The position numbers were made by a program, and so were the translations under genes. A model generated the notes under the pieces. It was not told the origin of the DNA. It saw only the letters and a list, made by a program, of their open reading frames with translations, and did no database searches. Positions 10,901-18,868 of a DNA stretch of 64,000 nucleotides are shown here, in pieces (position 1 is the stretch's first letter; every line of letters begins with the position of its first letter). The stretch comes from Nocardia terrae (GTDB taxonomy: Bacteria > Actinomycetota > Actinomycetes > Mycobacteriales > Mycobacteriaceae), in NCBI RefSeq assembly GCF_009760405.1, contig NZ_WRPP01000006.1, positions 579,230 to 643,229 of the forward strand, written 5' to 3'.

Positions 10901-13900
10901 GACGGCACCCACTACCCCCTCTCATTGGCCGCCTACGCCAACAACGGCCTCCGCCTGGAACTCACCCGCTCGCCCCACCATTTCGACGCTCCAGCGGCCG
11001 ATGAGCTCGCCGCCTCCCTGTCCCGCCTACTGGTCGCACTCACCGGTGATTCCCGCCGCCGCACCGCCCACCTGCGCGGCACGGCCCCGGCCGACAGCGT
11101 CGCGCAGCGCACCGGTGGACCGTCGCACCGTGCGCGCCTCCTACCGGACCTGTTGTCGGCCAACGGCCGGCCGGACGCGATAGCGGTGACAAGCGCCGTG
11201 TCCCCGGACTCGGCGGAGCGATCAGGTACCGCTGCGGCGCAGTCGGTTTCGCTGTTGGGTCCCTCCGCTGACACAGCCGGGTTGACCTATCGTGAGCTGG
11301 ATGCCGTATCGAATCGGCTGGCCCGCCATCTGATCGCCGCCGGGGCGGGGCCCGAGCGGGCGGTACTGGTGGCACTGTCGCGGTCGGTGGCCTCCATGGT
11401 GGCGGTGTGGGCGATCGCGAAGACCGGTGCGGCCTTCGTGCCCGTGGACGTCACTCAGCCGACGGCCCGGACCGCCGCCATCGCCGTCGAATGCGGTGCG
11501 GCACTGGGTATCACCATCGGGCGCGGTGACGGGTATGTCGCCGGGGGAGCCGATGACCGGGCAAGTGCGGGGGCCGCCGAGGTGGCATGGGTGCGGCTGG
11601 ATGATCCCGCCCTCGAGGCCGCCTGCGCCGACCTGTCCGCCGAGCCGGTGACGGATGCGGACCGGCGTGCCCCGCTGCGGCCGGAGCATGCGGCGTATGT
11701 GGTGTTCACCTCGGGCTCCACGGGGACCCCGAAGGGTGTGGTGGTTTCGCACCGCGGGCTGGCCGATATGGTCGCCGCGACGGCGGAGCGCGGGCGGATC
11801 GATCGCGAATCGCGCGTGATGCATTGCCTCAATCCGGCTTTCGATGCGGCCATGCTGGTGTGGATGTCGGCGTTCGCGGCCGGTGCGACGCTGGTCGTCG
11901 CGCCGCCGGAGGCCAGTGCGGGGGCGGAGTTGGCGGCGGCGATCCGAGCGGGCGCGGCCACACATCTGACGTGTACGCCGAGCGTGCTGGCCACTCTCGA
12001 CGCCGCCGATCTGCGAGGTGTCGCGACAGTCGTCATGGGTGGCGAGCCGTGTACGCCGAGCTTGGTGGAGCGGTTGGGTGCGGGTCGGGCGCTGGTGAAT
12101 TCGTACGGCCCCGCGGAGACCACGATTGCGGCGAGCTTCGGTGATCCGATGACGGTGGCGACATCGACGCTGCTGGGGACGCCCGTGCCCGGGGCGACGC
12201 TGATGGTGCTGGACGGCTGGCTGCGGCCGGTGCCGCCCGGGGCGGTCGGTGAGCTGTATGTGCGCGGGCCTGGGCTGGCTCGCGGTTATGCCGGTCGCGC
12301 AGGGCTTTCCGCGAGCCGGTTCGTCGCCGACCCGTTCGTGGCTGGGCAGCGCATGTACCGCACCGGAGACCTCATGCGATGCACCGCAGCCGGTTTCGAG
12401 TACGCGGGCCGCAGTGACTTCCAGGTCAAGATTCGCGGCATCCGGGTCGAGCCGGGTGAGGTCGACGCCGTCCTGCTGACCCATCCGCGGATCGATGCCG
12501 CGGTGACCGTCGCCCGACGCAATAGGGCCGGGGCGATGACGCTGTGCTCGTATGTGTCCCTGTCGGATCCGGTATCGGTCCCTGAGCTTCTGGCGTGGTC
12601 TTCCGGCCGGCTGCCGCGCTATCTGATGCCGTCCAGCCTGCAGGTGCTGCCCGAACTGCCGCGGACGTCCAGCGGCAAGGTCGATCTGCGGGCGCTCCCG
12701 GAACCCCAACTGGCGCAGGCGGAATACGTCACACCGACCGGCGCCGAGGTGATGATCGCGGAGACCTACGCCGAGGTCCTCGGCCTGGACCGAGTCGGTG
12801 CCCGCGACGACTTCTTCGCCCTCGGCGGCGATTCGCTCATCGCCACCCGTGTCGCGGCCCGCCTGGCCGCGCAGCTCGGCCGCGCGGTGCCGGTCCGGCT
12901 GTTGTTCGAGGCCCCGGTCGTCGGCGAGCTGGCGACACGGTTGGCCGACACCGATACCGACGCCGACACCGCCGCCGGTCCGGCCCTGGTCCGTGCCGAG
13001 CGGCCCGAGTTGGTCCCGCTGTCCCCGGCCCAGCAGCGCATGTGGTTCGTCAACCGCTTCGACCCCGCCTCCCCGGCCTACAACGTGCCGGTGGCCCTGC
13101 GACTCTCGGGCCACCTGGATCACGCCGCCCTGCGTGCCGCACTTCGCGACGTGATCGACCGTCACGAGTCCCTCCGCACCGTCTACCCCGACATCGACGG
13201 CGTCGGTATGCAGCGTGTGCTCGCGGCCGAGAGCGTGCCGCTCGATCTGGATCCCGTCCCGGTCCCCCTCGACCGGCTTCCGCAGGCCGTCGCCGACACG
13301 ATCGGCGCGGGCTTCGACGTCACCGCCGGTGTTCCCCTGCGGCTGCGACTGTTCCGAGTGGAGACCGCCCCTCCGACACCGTTCGGCTCGCAGGGGCTGG
13401 AGCCCACGGCGAGTTACGGACCGCGTGCGCTGCCGCCCGGGCGGATCGCCGGGAACGGGAGCCGCACCGCCCCGGTCCCCGAGCCCGAGCATGTGATCGT
13501 GCTGGTCGCGCATCATATTGCGACGGACGGGTTCTCGATGGCTCCGCTGACGCGCGATGTGGCCGCGGCCTATGCGACTCGCGCGGAGGGAGCGTTGCCC
13601 GAGTGGGAGCCGCTGCCGGTGCAGTACGCGGATTACACGCTGTGGCAACGGGATCGGCTCGGGGCGGAGTCGGATCCGGAGTCGATGGCCGCGCGGCAGG
13701 TCGAGTACTGGTCGCGGGCACTCGCCGGAGTTCCCGATCACCTGGAGTTGCCGACCGATCGTCCGCGCCCGGCTCGTGCCTCGCATCGCGCCGCGGAATG
13801 CGTCGCACGGGTCGATCGCGAGCTCACCGACGCCATCGATCGGTGTGCACGCGAGCATCGGGCGACGCCGTTCATGGTGGTGCACGCGGCGCTGGCGGTG

Positions 13901-16900
13901 CTGCTGGCCCGGCTCGGCGGCAGCGGGGACGTGGTGATCGGGACGCCGGTCGCGGGTCGCGGGGTGCGTGAGCTCGACGACCTGGTCGGCATGTTCGTGA
14001 ACACGCTGGTGTTGCGCACCGACATTCGCCCCGGCGAGGGCTTCGGCGCCTTGCTCGACCGGGTGCGCGACACCGACCTGGCCGCCTTCGAGCACGCGGA
14101 CGTCCCGTTCGAGCGGCTGGTCGAAGTGCTCGCCCCCGCCCGATCGGAGGCGCGGCACCCGCTGGTCCAGGTCATGCTGGTGTTCCAGAACCTGACCATG
14201 CCGGAACTGCGCCTGCCCGAGCTGACCGTGTCACCGCTCGAATTGCCGCAGACCAACAGCCGTTTCGACCTGAGCCTGACGGTCCTCGGTGACACCGACG
14301 GCATGGAGGTGCGCTGCTGCTACGCCACCGATCTGTTCGACGCGTCGACGGTCTCGGCTTTCACCGGCCGCCTGCTGCGGGTGCTGGCCGACATCACCGC
14401 CGACCCGGCCCGACCGGTGGGCGATCTCGATCTGCTCGCCGCGGCGGAACACGAACGGCTGCACGCGCCGGTCGAACCCGTGGCCGCTCCGCGCTTGCTC
14501 GCCGACCTCCTGGCCGACGCGGTCGCCGCGAACCCCGACGGTATCGCGGTGGTGTGCGGCGATCGGCAGCTGACCTACCGTGAGCTCGACGCCGAGTCCG
14601 AAATGCTGGCACGGTGGTTGGCCGAGGCGGGTGCGGGACCGGAAACACTTGTAGCCGTGGGTATTCCACGGTCGATCGAATCGGTGCTGGCGGTCTGGGC
14701 CGTCGCACGCAGCGGCGCGGCGTTCGTGCCCGTGGATCCGGCGTACCCGCCCGAACGCATCGCCCGCATCATCGACGTCTCCGGGGTCCGCCTGGGCCTG
14801 ACCGTGACCGCGCAGCGTGACCGGCTGCCCGCCACGGTGGACTGGTGGTCCCTCGATGACGGTGGCCGGGAAGGGTCCCCGGCCGCGATTCGCGAAATCG
14901 GCATGAGCACAGCACATCCGGCGTACGTGATCTTCACCTCGGGATCCACGGGCGCGCCCAAGGGTGTGGTGGTCTCCCATGCCGGACTCGCGAATCTGGC
15001 GGCGGCGCAGCGGGAACGGGATCACCTCACCTCGGAGTCCCGGGTCCTGCACGTCGCCTCGCCGAGTTTCGACGCCTCGGTCGTCGAAATTCTGATGGCG
15101 GTGGGTGCGGCCGCCACCCTGGTGGTCGCACCGCCCACCGTGTTCGCCGGCCCCGATCTGCGGGAACTGCTGGCCCGCGAACGCGTTTCACATATCGCGC
15201 TGACACCGTCGGCCTTGTCCACGGTGGACCCGTCCGGACTCGACGACCTGCGCCTGATCGTCACCGGCGGCGAGCCCTGCCCGCCCGAACTGGTCGCCGC
15301 GTGGGCGGCACCGGGGCGCAGGCACTTCAACGATTACGGTCCGACGGAGGCCACGGTGTGGGCCGCGGGCGGGCCGCTGAGCCCGGGAGAGCCGATCACC
15401 ATCGGACGCCCGGCGCCCGGCATCGGAGCCCTGGTCCTCGACGACCGGCTGCGTCCCGTGCCGGACGGCGTGATCGGTGAGCTGTACCTGTCCGGAATCG
15501 CGCTGGCGCGAGGCTATTTCGGCAGAGCCGATCTGACCGCCTCCAGGTTCGTGGCCGACCCGCACCGCACCGGGGAACGCATGTACCGCACCGGCGATCT
15601 GGTGCGCCGACGCGCCGGCAATCTGGAGTACCTGGGCCGCACCGACACCCAGGTCAAACTGCGCGGCCTGCGCATCGAACTCGGCGACGTCGAGGCCGCG
15701 CTGAGCGCCGAGCCGACGGTGGCGCGGGCGGTCGCCGTGGTCCGCGACGACGGCCGCGGCGGGATGCTCGCCGCCTACGTGGTCGCCGCGCCGGACGCGA
15801 CGCCCGAGCCGGCGGCTCTGAAGAAGGCGGTAGCACAACGTCTTCCGTCCTACATGGTGCCCTCCTCGATCACAGTGCTGGCTGAGCTGCCGCGCACCGC
15901 GAACGGCAAGCTGGACCTCGACGCCCTTCCAGCCCCGCAACCGTCGGCCGGAGACCAGCAGCCCCCCGAGGGGCCCGTGGAAAACGCGGTGGCGGCAGCT
16001 TTCGCCGAGGTGCTGGGCATCGACCGGGTCTGGCGCGAGGACGACTTCTTCGCCCTGGGCGGCAACTCGCTGATCGCGACCCGGGTGGTGGCCCGGCTGA
16101 ATGCCGCACTGGGCGCGGCTGTTCCGGTGCGCGCGCTCTTCGACGCCCCGACGGTGTCGGAACTGGCCGCGCTGGTCGCCTCGGGCGGCCTGTCGGACCG
16201 GCCGCGCCCGGGCCCGCGCCCCCGACCGGATCGGATTCCGTTGTCGGCGGCGCAGCAGCGCATGTGGTTCCTCAACCGCTACGATCCGGGATCGCCGCTC
16301 TACAACATCCCCGGAGCCTTCGAAATCACAGGCGCGCTGGATGTTTCGGTCTTGCGCGCCGCGATCGACGACGTCGTGGCCAGGCACGAGACGCTGCGAA
16401 CGACCTATCCCGCTGGTCCCGACGGCAGGCCGCATCAGCACATCCACCCGGCCGTCGCGGGTTCCACCCGGATGACCGAGATCGAGGTAGCGGCCGAGGA
16501 CGTCGACACCGCCCTGATCACATTGTTGTCCAAGGGTTTCGACCTCACCAGGGAAACCCCGCTGCGGGTCGGCATACTTCGCATCGCCCCGGACCGCACG
16601 GTGCTGACGCTGGCCGTCCACCACATCGCCGCCGACGGCTGGTCGATGGCCCCGCTGGCGCGAGACGTCATGTACGCCTTCGCCGCTCGCGCCGCCGGTA
16701 CCGTGCCGGAGTGGACCCCGCTCCCGCTCCAGTACGCCGACTACGCCCTCTGGCAGCAGGAACTGCTCGGCTCCGACGACGACCCCGACAGCCTCGCCAA
16801 CCGCCAGCTGGAATTCTGGCGCACGACGCTGTCCGGGCTCCCGGAAGTCCACGCACTCCCCACCGACCACCCCCGGCCGACCACACCGTCCGGCACCGGC

Positions 16901-18661
16901 GGCCGGATCGAATTCACCGTTCCCGCAGCGGTTCACGACCGCATCCAGGTCCTGGCCCGCGCGCACGGCGCGAGCCCGTTCATGGTCGTGCACGCCGCCC
17001 TGGCCGTCCTGCTGGCCCGGCTGTCCGGCCGCGCCGACATCGCCCTCGGCTCGGTCGTGGCCGGCCGCGGCGACGGCGAATTCGACGACCTGGTCGGCAT
17101 GTTCGTCAATACCGTCGTCCTGCGCACCCGCATCGACCCCACCGCCGGCTTCGCCGACACCGTCGATGCCGTGCGCCGAGCCGATCTGGCCGTCTACGGC
17201 AATCTGGACCTGCCGTTCGAGCGTCTGGTGGAGGCGCTGGCCCCGATCCGCTCCACCGACCACCATCCGCTGTTCCAGGTGTTGCTGGCCTTCCAGAATG
17301 TCGCGACCGAGCAGACCCGCCTGCCCGGCCTGGAGATTCGCCCGCTGGCCGCTCCCGCGCCCGGCTCCAAGTTCGATCTCGAATGGATGCTGGCCGAGCA
17401 GTTCGGCGCGGCGGGGGAACCGGCGGGCCTGACCGCCTCCCTCACCTACGCCGCCGACCTGTTCGACCGCGTCACCGCCGCCGCCATGGTGGACGGCTTG
17501 CTCGCGCTCCTGGACGCGGCGAGTGCCGATCCCCTGGCGGCCGTCGGCGGCATCGAGGCGACCGGACTCCCCGCGCTCGTGGTGAATCCCCAGGACGAGC
17601 CCGGCACCGTGGTGAACCCTCGCCCGGCTCCGGCCCGCCGCGTCTACCGGGCCCCGCGCACCGACGCGGAACGCGCACTGGTCGAGGCGTTCGAGACCGT
17701 CGTGGAGTCCCCGCGAATCGGCGTCGACGACAACTTCTTCGACATCGGCGGCAACTCCATGGGTGCGGTGCGCCTGGTCACCCTGATCCGGGAGCGGACG
17801 GGCATCCCCATGCCGCTGCAGTGGATGTTCCTCGACCCGACCCCGGCCGCGCTGGCGCTGCGCCTCACCGAGGCCGCCGATCAGCCGGACGTCGACGCCT
17901 CCCTGCGGGTGCTGCTGCCCATGCGCCCGCAGGGCGAGGCGCCCGCCCTGTTCTGTGTACACCCGGCCATCGGATTGGCCTGGTGCTACGGCGGACTGGT
18001 GCGATACATCGATGGCGCGCACCCGATCTACGGCATCCAGTCGCCGGGCGTCAGCGACGGCGGCACCGCCGACCGCACCGTGCGCGACCTGGTCGTGCGC
18101 TATGTCGACGAGATCCGCCGCGTCCAGCCGGAGGGCCCGTACCACCTGCTCGGCTATTCGGCGGGCGGACCGCTGGCGCACGCCGTGGCCGTCGAATTGC
18201 GCCGCCGCGGTGCGGAAGTGCCGTCGCTGATCATGATCGATTCCCGCGCCGACGTCGCCGTGCCGGACGACACCGCGCTGCCGCCGCTGTCGCTGCTGCT
18301 GGCCGAGTTCGGCGGCATCGACGTCCCACCCGAACTCGCGGACCTCACTCCCGCCCAGGCCGCCGACCTGCTGGAAGCCTCCGGAATCAGCTTCACCGCA
18401 GCCGAACTGGAGAACTTCTACAGCGACCTGCGGCACCTGCTGCGCCAGATCTCCGCACACGAGCACGAGGTCTTCGACGGCGACCTGCTCTTCTTCACCG
18501 CCGCCCACAACCCGGACCCGACGCCGAATGTCGCCACCTGGCGGCCCTACATCGCCGGAACCATCCACGACCGCCCCCTCTCGTACGGCCACAACGAGAT
18601 GATCACCGCCGAGGCACTCGCCCTGATCGGCCCGGCGGTCGACGACTATCTCGCTCGTTGA
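4973..18661 (+). CDS. Non-ribosomal peptide synthetase, C-A-T-E-C-A-T-C-A-T-C-T-TE
   Basis: This 4,562-residue NRPS has domains in this order by motif. C1 has HHILIDG near residue 143. A1 spans about 480-990 (FTSGSTGVPKG at 656, NSYGPSETT, NGKVDRG). T1 has LGGDSIMA near 1033. E has HHLACDAVSW near 1230. C2 follows an E domain, so it is DCL-type, with HHLILDG near 1742. A2 spans about 2100-2560 and T2 has GGDSLIATR near 2617. C3 has HHIATDG near 2847. A3 spans about 3195-3650 and T3 has GGNSLIATR near 3697. C4 has HHIAADG near 3883. T4 has IGGNSMGAV near 4259. The TE has GYSAG near 4394 and a late GHN. The fourth module has no A domain, although C4 and T4 look intact. Hand-aligned pocket residues (PheA numbering) read roughly DALCSGSVA, DALTVGSIA and DAVAVGDVW; I do not assign substrates. 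Starting with a C domain suggests an acyl starter or an upstream partner. No MbtH-like gene is visible nearby. Confidence 0.95.
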   Translation: MTRYLAAASTATVFPLSPAQLGMWYAQQLDPTVPLSEAQYIEMRGPLDPAALRRAAVTAAREFGSGVLRFVETEGRPLQVVDTRNEPVIGFLDFGDRNDPVSDALEWMRADVAAPIDMLGARAGVSTVIRVGEFHHLWYTRAHHILIDGFGSVTMLYRVAELYNAAVRGQTAPPGTAASLSEVHEAEMAYRESSRYATDEHYWREATAGMPDRCSLVTATAPASALAREARAQLGEETAARLERAARRFDTSSATVVMAAVALYYARLTATEDVVLSLPVSGRTTAVLRRSGGMIANVVPLRVPVPRAGRVGEVLEAVRVAASGALRHQRFRHEDMRDADGREEFGRGMVGPVINIMLFPAGIDFAGVESSLHVVTSGPIEDLFVNFYQHGSGAPIHVDFAANPRLYDEDSLSRHHRRFLGLLDSLLEADAETPVDALDYAVADEKSLLAGSHGAPAPQPRLLPEILAEGLRRAGGDAVAVRGRGRQLTYSQLDAASNRLARSLLRADIEHPHADSDAGTPELPAIGPESTVLLALPRSIEAVVALWAVAKTGAAFVPLGTALPAERVARIAAESGATLGLTLTASGASLPDSVRWIALEELLADELPARPEDGSGGEAPRNGCAAPSFGAVSDRPLRADELRGRPRVSNPAYVVFTSGSTGVPKGVVVTHAGLAGLAAGIVDAYRVEPGARVLQCLNPSFDASVLEWLMAFASGATLVVAESDPVVGAELAALVRDYGITQVCSTPAVLSTLDADALDGVRAVSSGGEATPPDIVARFGIGRDLLNSYGPSETTVALTYTRGLVPGENAGIGDPIPGAGMLVLDRWLRPVPIGVAGELYVTGPGVARGYVGRPGLTAERFVPALDGPAGNRMYRTGDLVRWTESGVLEYVGRGDFQVKMRGMRIELGEIDAVLDAHPGVEIAVTVARTAPSGGTVLAAYVVPRAGHDLTEPELLDHAARRLPPYMVPATVTVLGALPLTANGKVDRGALPEPAVAQPIIRRAGTEAERLLCALFAEILGAPEVGPGTSFFALGGDSIMAITLVSRARAAGLIFSAREVFEHRTPAALAAVVARVEDRPRVLPELPGGGVGRMPLTPIAAWLSSRPGWAHFSQSMVVQAPAGAEPDLLRRTLAALVARHDMLRARVVETEADLQLEVPPPELTENAGALDVIDCTSGDYVESDGEISGRVIERALAETAGRLDPHAGVMVAATWLNTGPTRPGRLVIAIHHLACDAVSWRILLPDLMSVWSQVSAGVEPTWDDAGTSVRTWAHALADLATPITGPHGADDADAGRSAAETRWPVSELGYWRGVLAEDPLIGRRRLDPAVDTRRTAGRIDVEVPGEAVSALVARIAATYRCGVEDALLAALAVALARWRFGHGDDRAAAGSTVVALERHGRDEQAVPGADLSHTVGWFTTQVPVRLGAVAVGGDSAGTDAGADFVETALKTVKEQLRAVPRGGFGFGLLRHLNEATAAELATLPEPQLGFNYLGQIPDVAVEGEWLPVSVADRLGGHADPEMPLAAAISIDAVTLESESGPRIRAVWQFAREAVDEADVAALAREWLAAVGEISELVRRPDAGGLTPADLPLLSVSQREIDGWERTFGRLADVWPVTPLQRGLLFQAQLAEGGPDGYSVQAVIDVEGDLDRDRFAAAAQALVRRHEVLRAGFAATDTGAVQVIPAEVTVPCDYLEAHGATPGELDEIAARELRTPFAVDTPPLIRFLCVAAGAWRFRLVITNHHLILDGWSMPLLFAELIGLYETVGDDTGFASPVSFRGQLEWLADRDLERARAAWAESLAGLDGPTLIAPTAPRTDAPAAPVAHQVPLPADLPDALRRTAAACQVTVNTLVQAAWALLLAEQTGATDIVFGATVSGRPPELPGSDRMIGMLVNTVPVRIALDPAESIADLLSRIQREQAALTDHQHLGLDEIQSITALGPLFDTATVFESYPVDAAALAAATRQAALTVTALRAQDGTHYPLSLAAYANNGLRLELTRSPHHFDAPAADELAASLSRLLVALTGDSRRRTAHLRGTAPADSVAQRTGGPSHRARLLPDLLSANGRPDAIAVTSAVSPDSAERSGTAAAQSVSLLGPSADTAGLTYRELDAVSNRLARHLIAAGAGPERAVLVALSRSVASMVAVWAIAKTGAAFVPVDVTQPTARTAAIAVECGAALGITIGRGDGYVAGGADDRASAGAAEVAWVRLDDPALEAACADLSAEPVTDADRRAPLRPEHAAYVVFTSGSTGTPKGVVVSHRGLADMVAATAERGRIDRESRVMHCLNPAFDAAMLVWMSAFAAGATLVVAPPEASAGAELAAAIRAGAATHLTCTPSVLATLDAADLRGVATVVMGGEPCTPSLVERLGAGRALVNSYGPAETTIAASFGDPMTVATSTLLGTPVPGATLMVLDGWLRPVPPGAVGELYVRGPGLARGYAGRAGLSASRFVADPFVAGQRMYRTGDLMRCTAAGFEYAGRSDFQVKIRGIRVEPGEVDAVLLTHPRIDAAVTVARRNRAGAMTLCSYVSLSDPVSVPELLAWSSGRLPRYLMPSSLQVLPELPRTSSGKVDLRALPEPQLAQAEYVTPTGAEVMIAETYAEVLGLDRVGARDDFFALGGDSLIATRVAARLAAQLGRAVPVRLLFEAPVVGELATRLADTDTDADTAAGPALVRAERPELVPLSPAQQRMWFVNRFDPASPAYNVPVALRLSGHLDHAALRAALRDVIDRHESLRTVYPDIDGVGMQRVLAAESVPLDLDPVPVPLDRLPQAVADTIGAGFDVTAGVPLRLRLFRVETAPPTPFGSQGLEPTASYGPRALPPGRIAGNGSRTAPVPEPEHVIVLVAHHIATDGFSMAPLTRDVAAAYATRAEGALPEWEPLPVQYADYTLWQRDRLGAESDPESMAARQVEYWSRALAGVPDHLELPTDRPRPARASHRAAECVARVDRELTDAIDRCAREHRATPFMVVHAALAVLLARLGGSGDVVIGTPVAGRGVRELDDLVGMFVNTLVLRTDIRPGEGFGALLDRVRDTDLAAFEHADVPFERLVEVLAPARSEARHPLVQVMLVFQNLTMPELRLPELTVSPLELPQTNSRFDLSLTVLGDTDGMEVRCCYATDLFDASTVSAFTGRLLRVLADITADPARPVGDLDLLAAAEHERLHAPVEPVAAPRLLADLLADAVAANPDGIAVVCGDRQLTYRELDAESEMLARWLAEAGAGPETLVAVGIPRSIESVLAVWAVARSGAAFVPVDPAYPPERIARIIDVSGVRLGLTVTAQRDRLPATVDWWSLDDGGREGSPAAIREIGMSTAHPAYVIFTSGSTGAPKGVVVSHAGLANLAAAQRERDHLTSESRVLHVASPSFDASVVEILMAVGAAATLVVAPPTVFAGPDLRELLARERVSHIALTPSALSTVDPSGLDDLRLIVTGGEPCPPELVAAWAAPGRRHFNDYGPTEATVWAAGGPLSPGEPITIGRPAPGIGALVLDDRLRPVPDGVIGELYLSGIALARGYFGRADLTASRFVADPHRTGERMYRTGDLVRRRAGNLEYLGRTDTQVKLRGLRIELGDVEAALSAEPTVARAVAVVRDDGRGGMLAAYVVAAPDATPEPAALKKAVAQRLPSYMVPSSITVLAELPRTANGKLDLDALPAPQPSAGDQQPPEGPVENAVAAAFAEVLGIDRVWREDDFFALGGNSLIATRVVARLNAALGAAVPVRALFDAPTVSELAALVASGGLSDRPRPGPRPRPDRIPLSAAQQRMWFLNRYDPGSPLYNIPGAFEITGALDVSVLRAAIDDVVARHETLRTTYPAGPDGRPHQHIHPAVAGSTRMTEIEVAAEDVDTALITLLSKGFDLTRETPLRVGILRIAPDRTVLTLAVHHIAADGWSMAPLARDVMYAFAARAAGTVPEWTPLPLQYADYALWQQELLGSDDDPDSLANRQLEFWRTTLSGLPEVHALPTDHPRPTTPSGTGGRIEFTVPAAVHDRIQVLARAHGASPFMVVHAALAVLLARLSGRADIALGSVVAGRGDGEFDDLVGMFVNTVVLRTRIDPTAGFADTVDAVRRADLAVYGNLDLPFERLVEALAPIRSTDHHPLFQVLLAFQNVATEQTRLPGLEIRPLAAPAPGSKFDLEWMLAEQFGAAGEPAGLTASLTYAADLFDRVTAAAMVDGLLALLDAASADPLAAVGGIEATGLPALVVNPQDEPGTVVNPRPAPARRVYRAPRTDAERALVEAFETVVESPRIGVDDNFFDIGGNSMGAVRLVTLIRERTGIPMPLQWMFLDPTPAALALRLTEAADQPDVDASLRVLLPMRPQGEAPALFCVHPAIGLAWCYGGLVRYIDGAHPIYGIQSPGVSDGGTADRTVRDLVVRYVDEIRRVQPEGPYHLLGYSAGGPLAHAVAVELRRRGAEVPSLIMIDSRADVAVPDDTALPPLSLLLAEFGGIDVPPELADLTPAQAADLLEASGISFTAAELENFYSDLRHLLRQISAHEHEVFDGDLLFFTAAHNPDPTPNVATWRPYIAGTIHDRPLSYGHNEMITAEALALIGPAVDDYLAR

Positions 18662-18688
18662 ATCCTCGCTGTTCCGGCTCGCACCCGG

Positions 18689-18733
18689 CCGGAATGCATC
18701 GCCCGCGATATGGATTCGGGCGATGCATTCCGG
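18689..18733 (+). terminator. Hairpin after the NRPS gene, probable terminator
   Basis: A perfect 17-bp inverted repeat (arm CCGGAATGCATCGCCCG at 18689-18705, partner at 18717-18733) with an 11-base loop lies 28 bp after the NRPS stop. There is no T run, so it may be an intrinsic-like hairpin or a binding site. It is the main recognisable element in the 207-bp gap before the next gene. Confidence 0.55.
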
Positions 18734-18868
18734 GACGGTGAGGGCCGGCGGGGCTGGCCGATGGCGGGTGCAGAGTAACGGCCGGTGACAGGGAACGGCC
18801 GGTGGGCATCCTGCGACTGGGGAAGAATGGGCGCTGGAAACCCCGTCGGCTACGGAAGGTTCGAGCGA

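Noticed and set aside
11222..14158. A 978-residue minus-strand frame inside the NRPS
   Set aside because: No recognisable domain; the plus strand encodes intact A, T and C domain motifs over the same bases.
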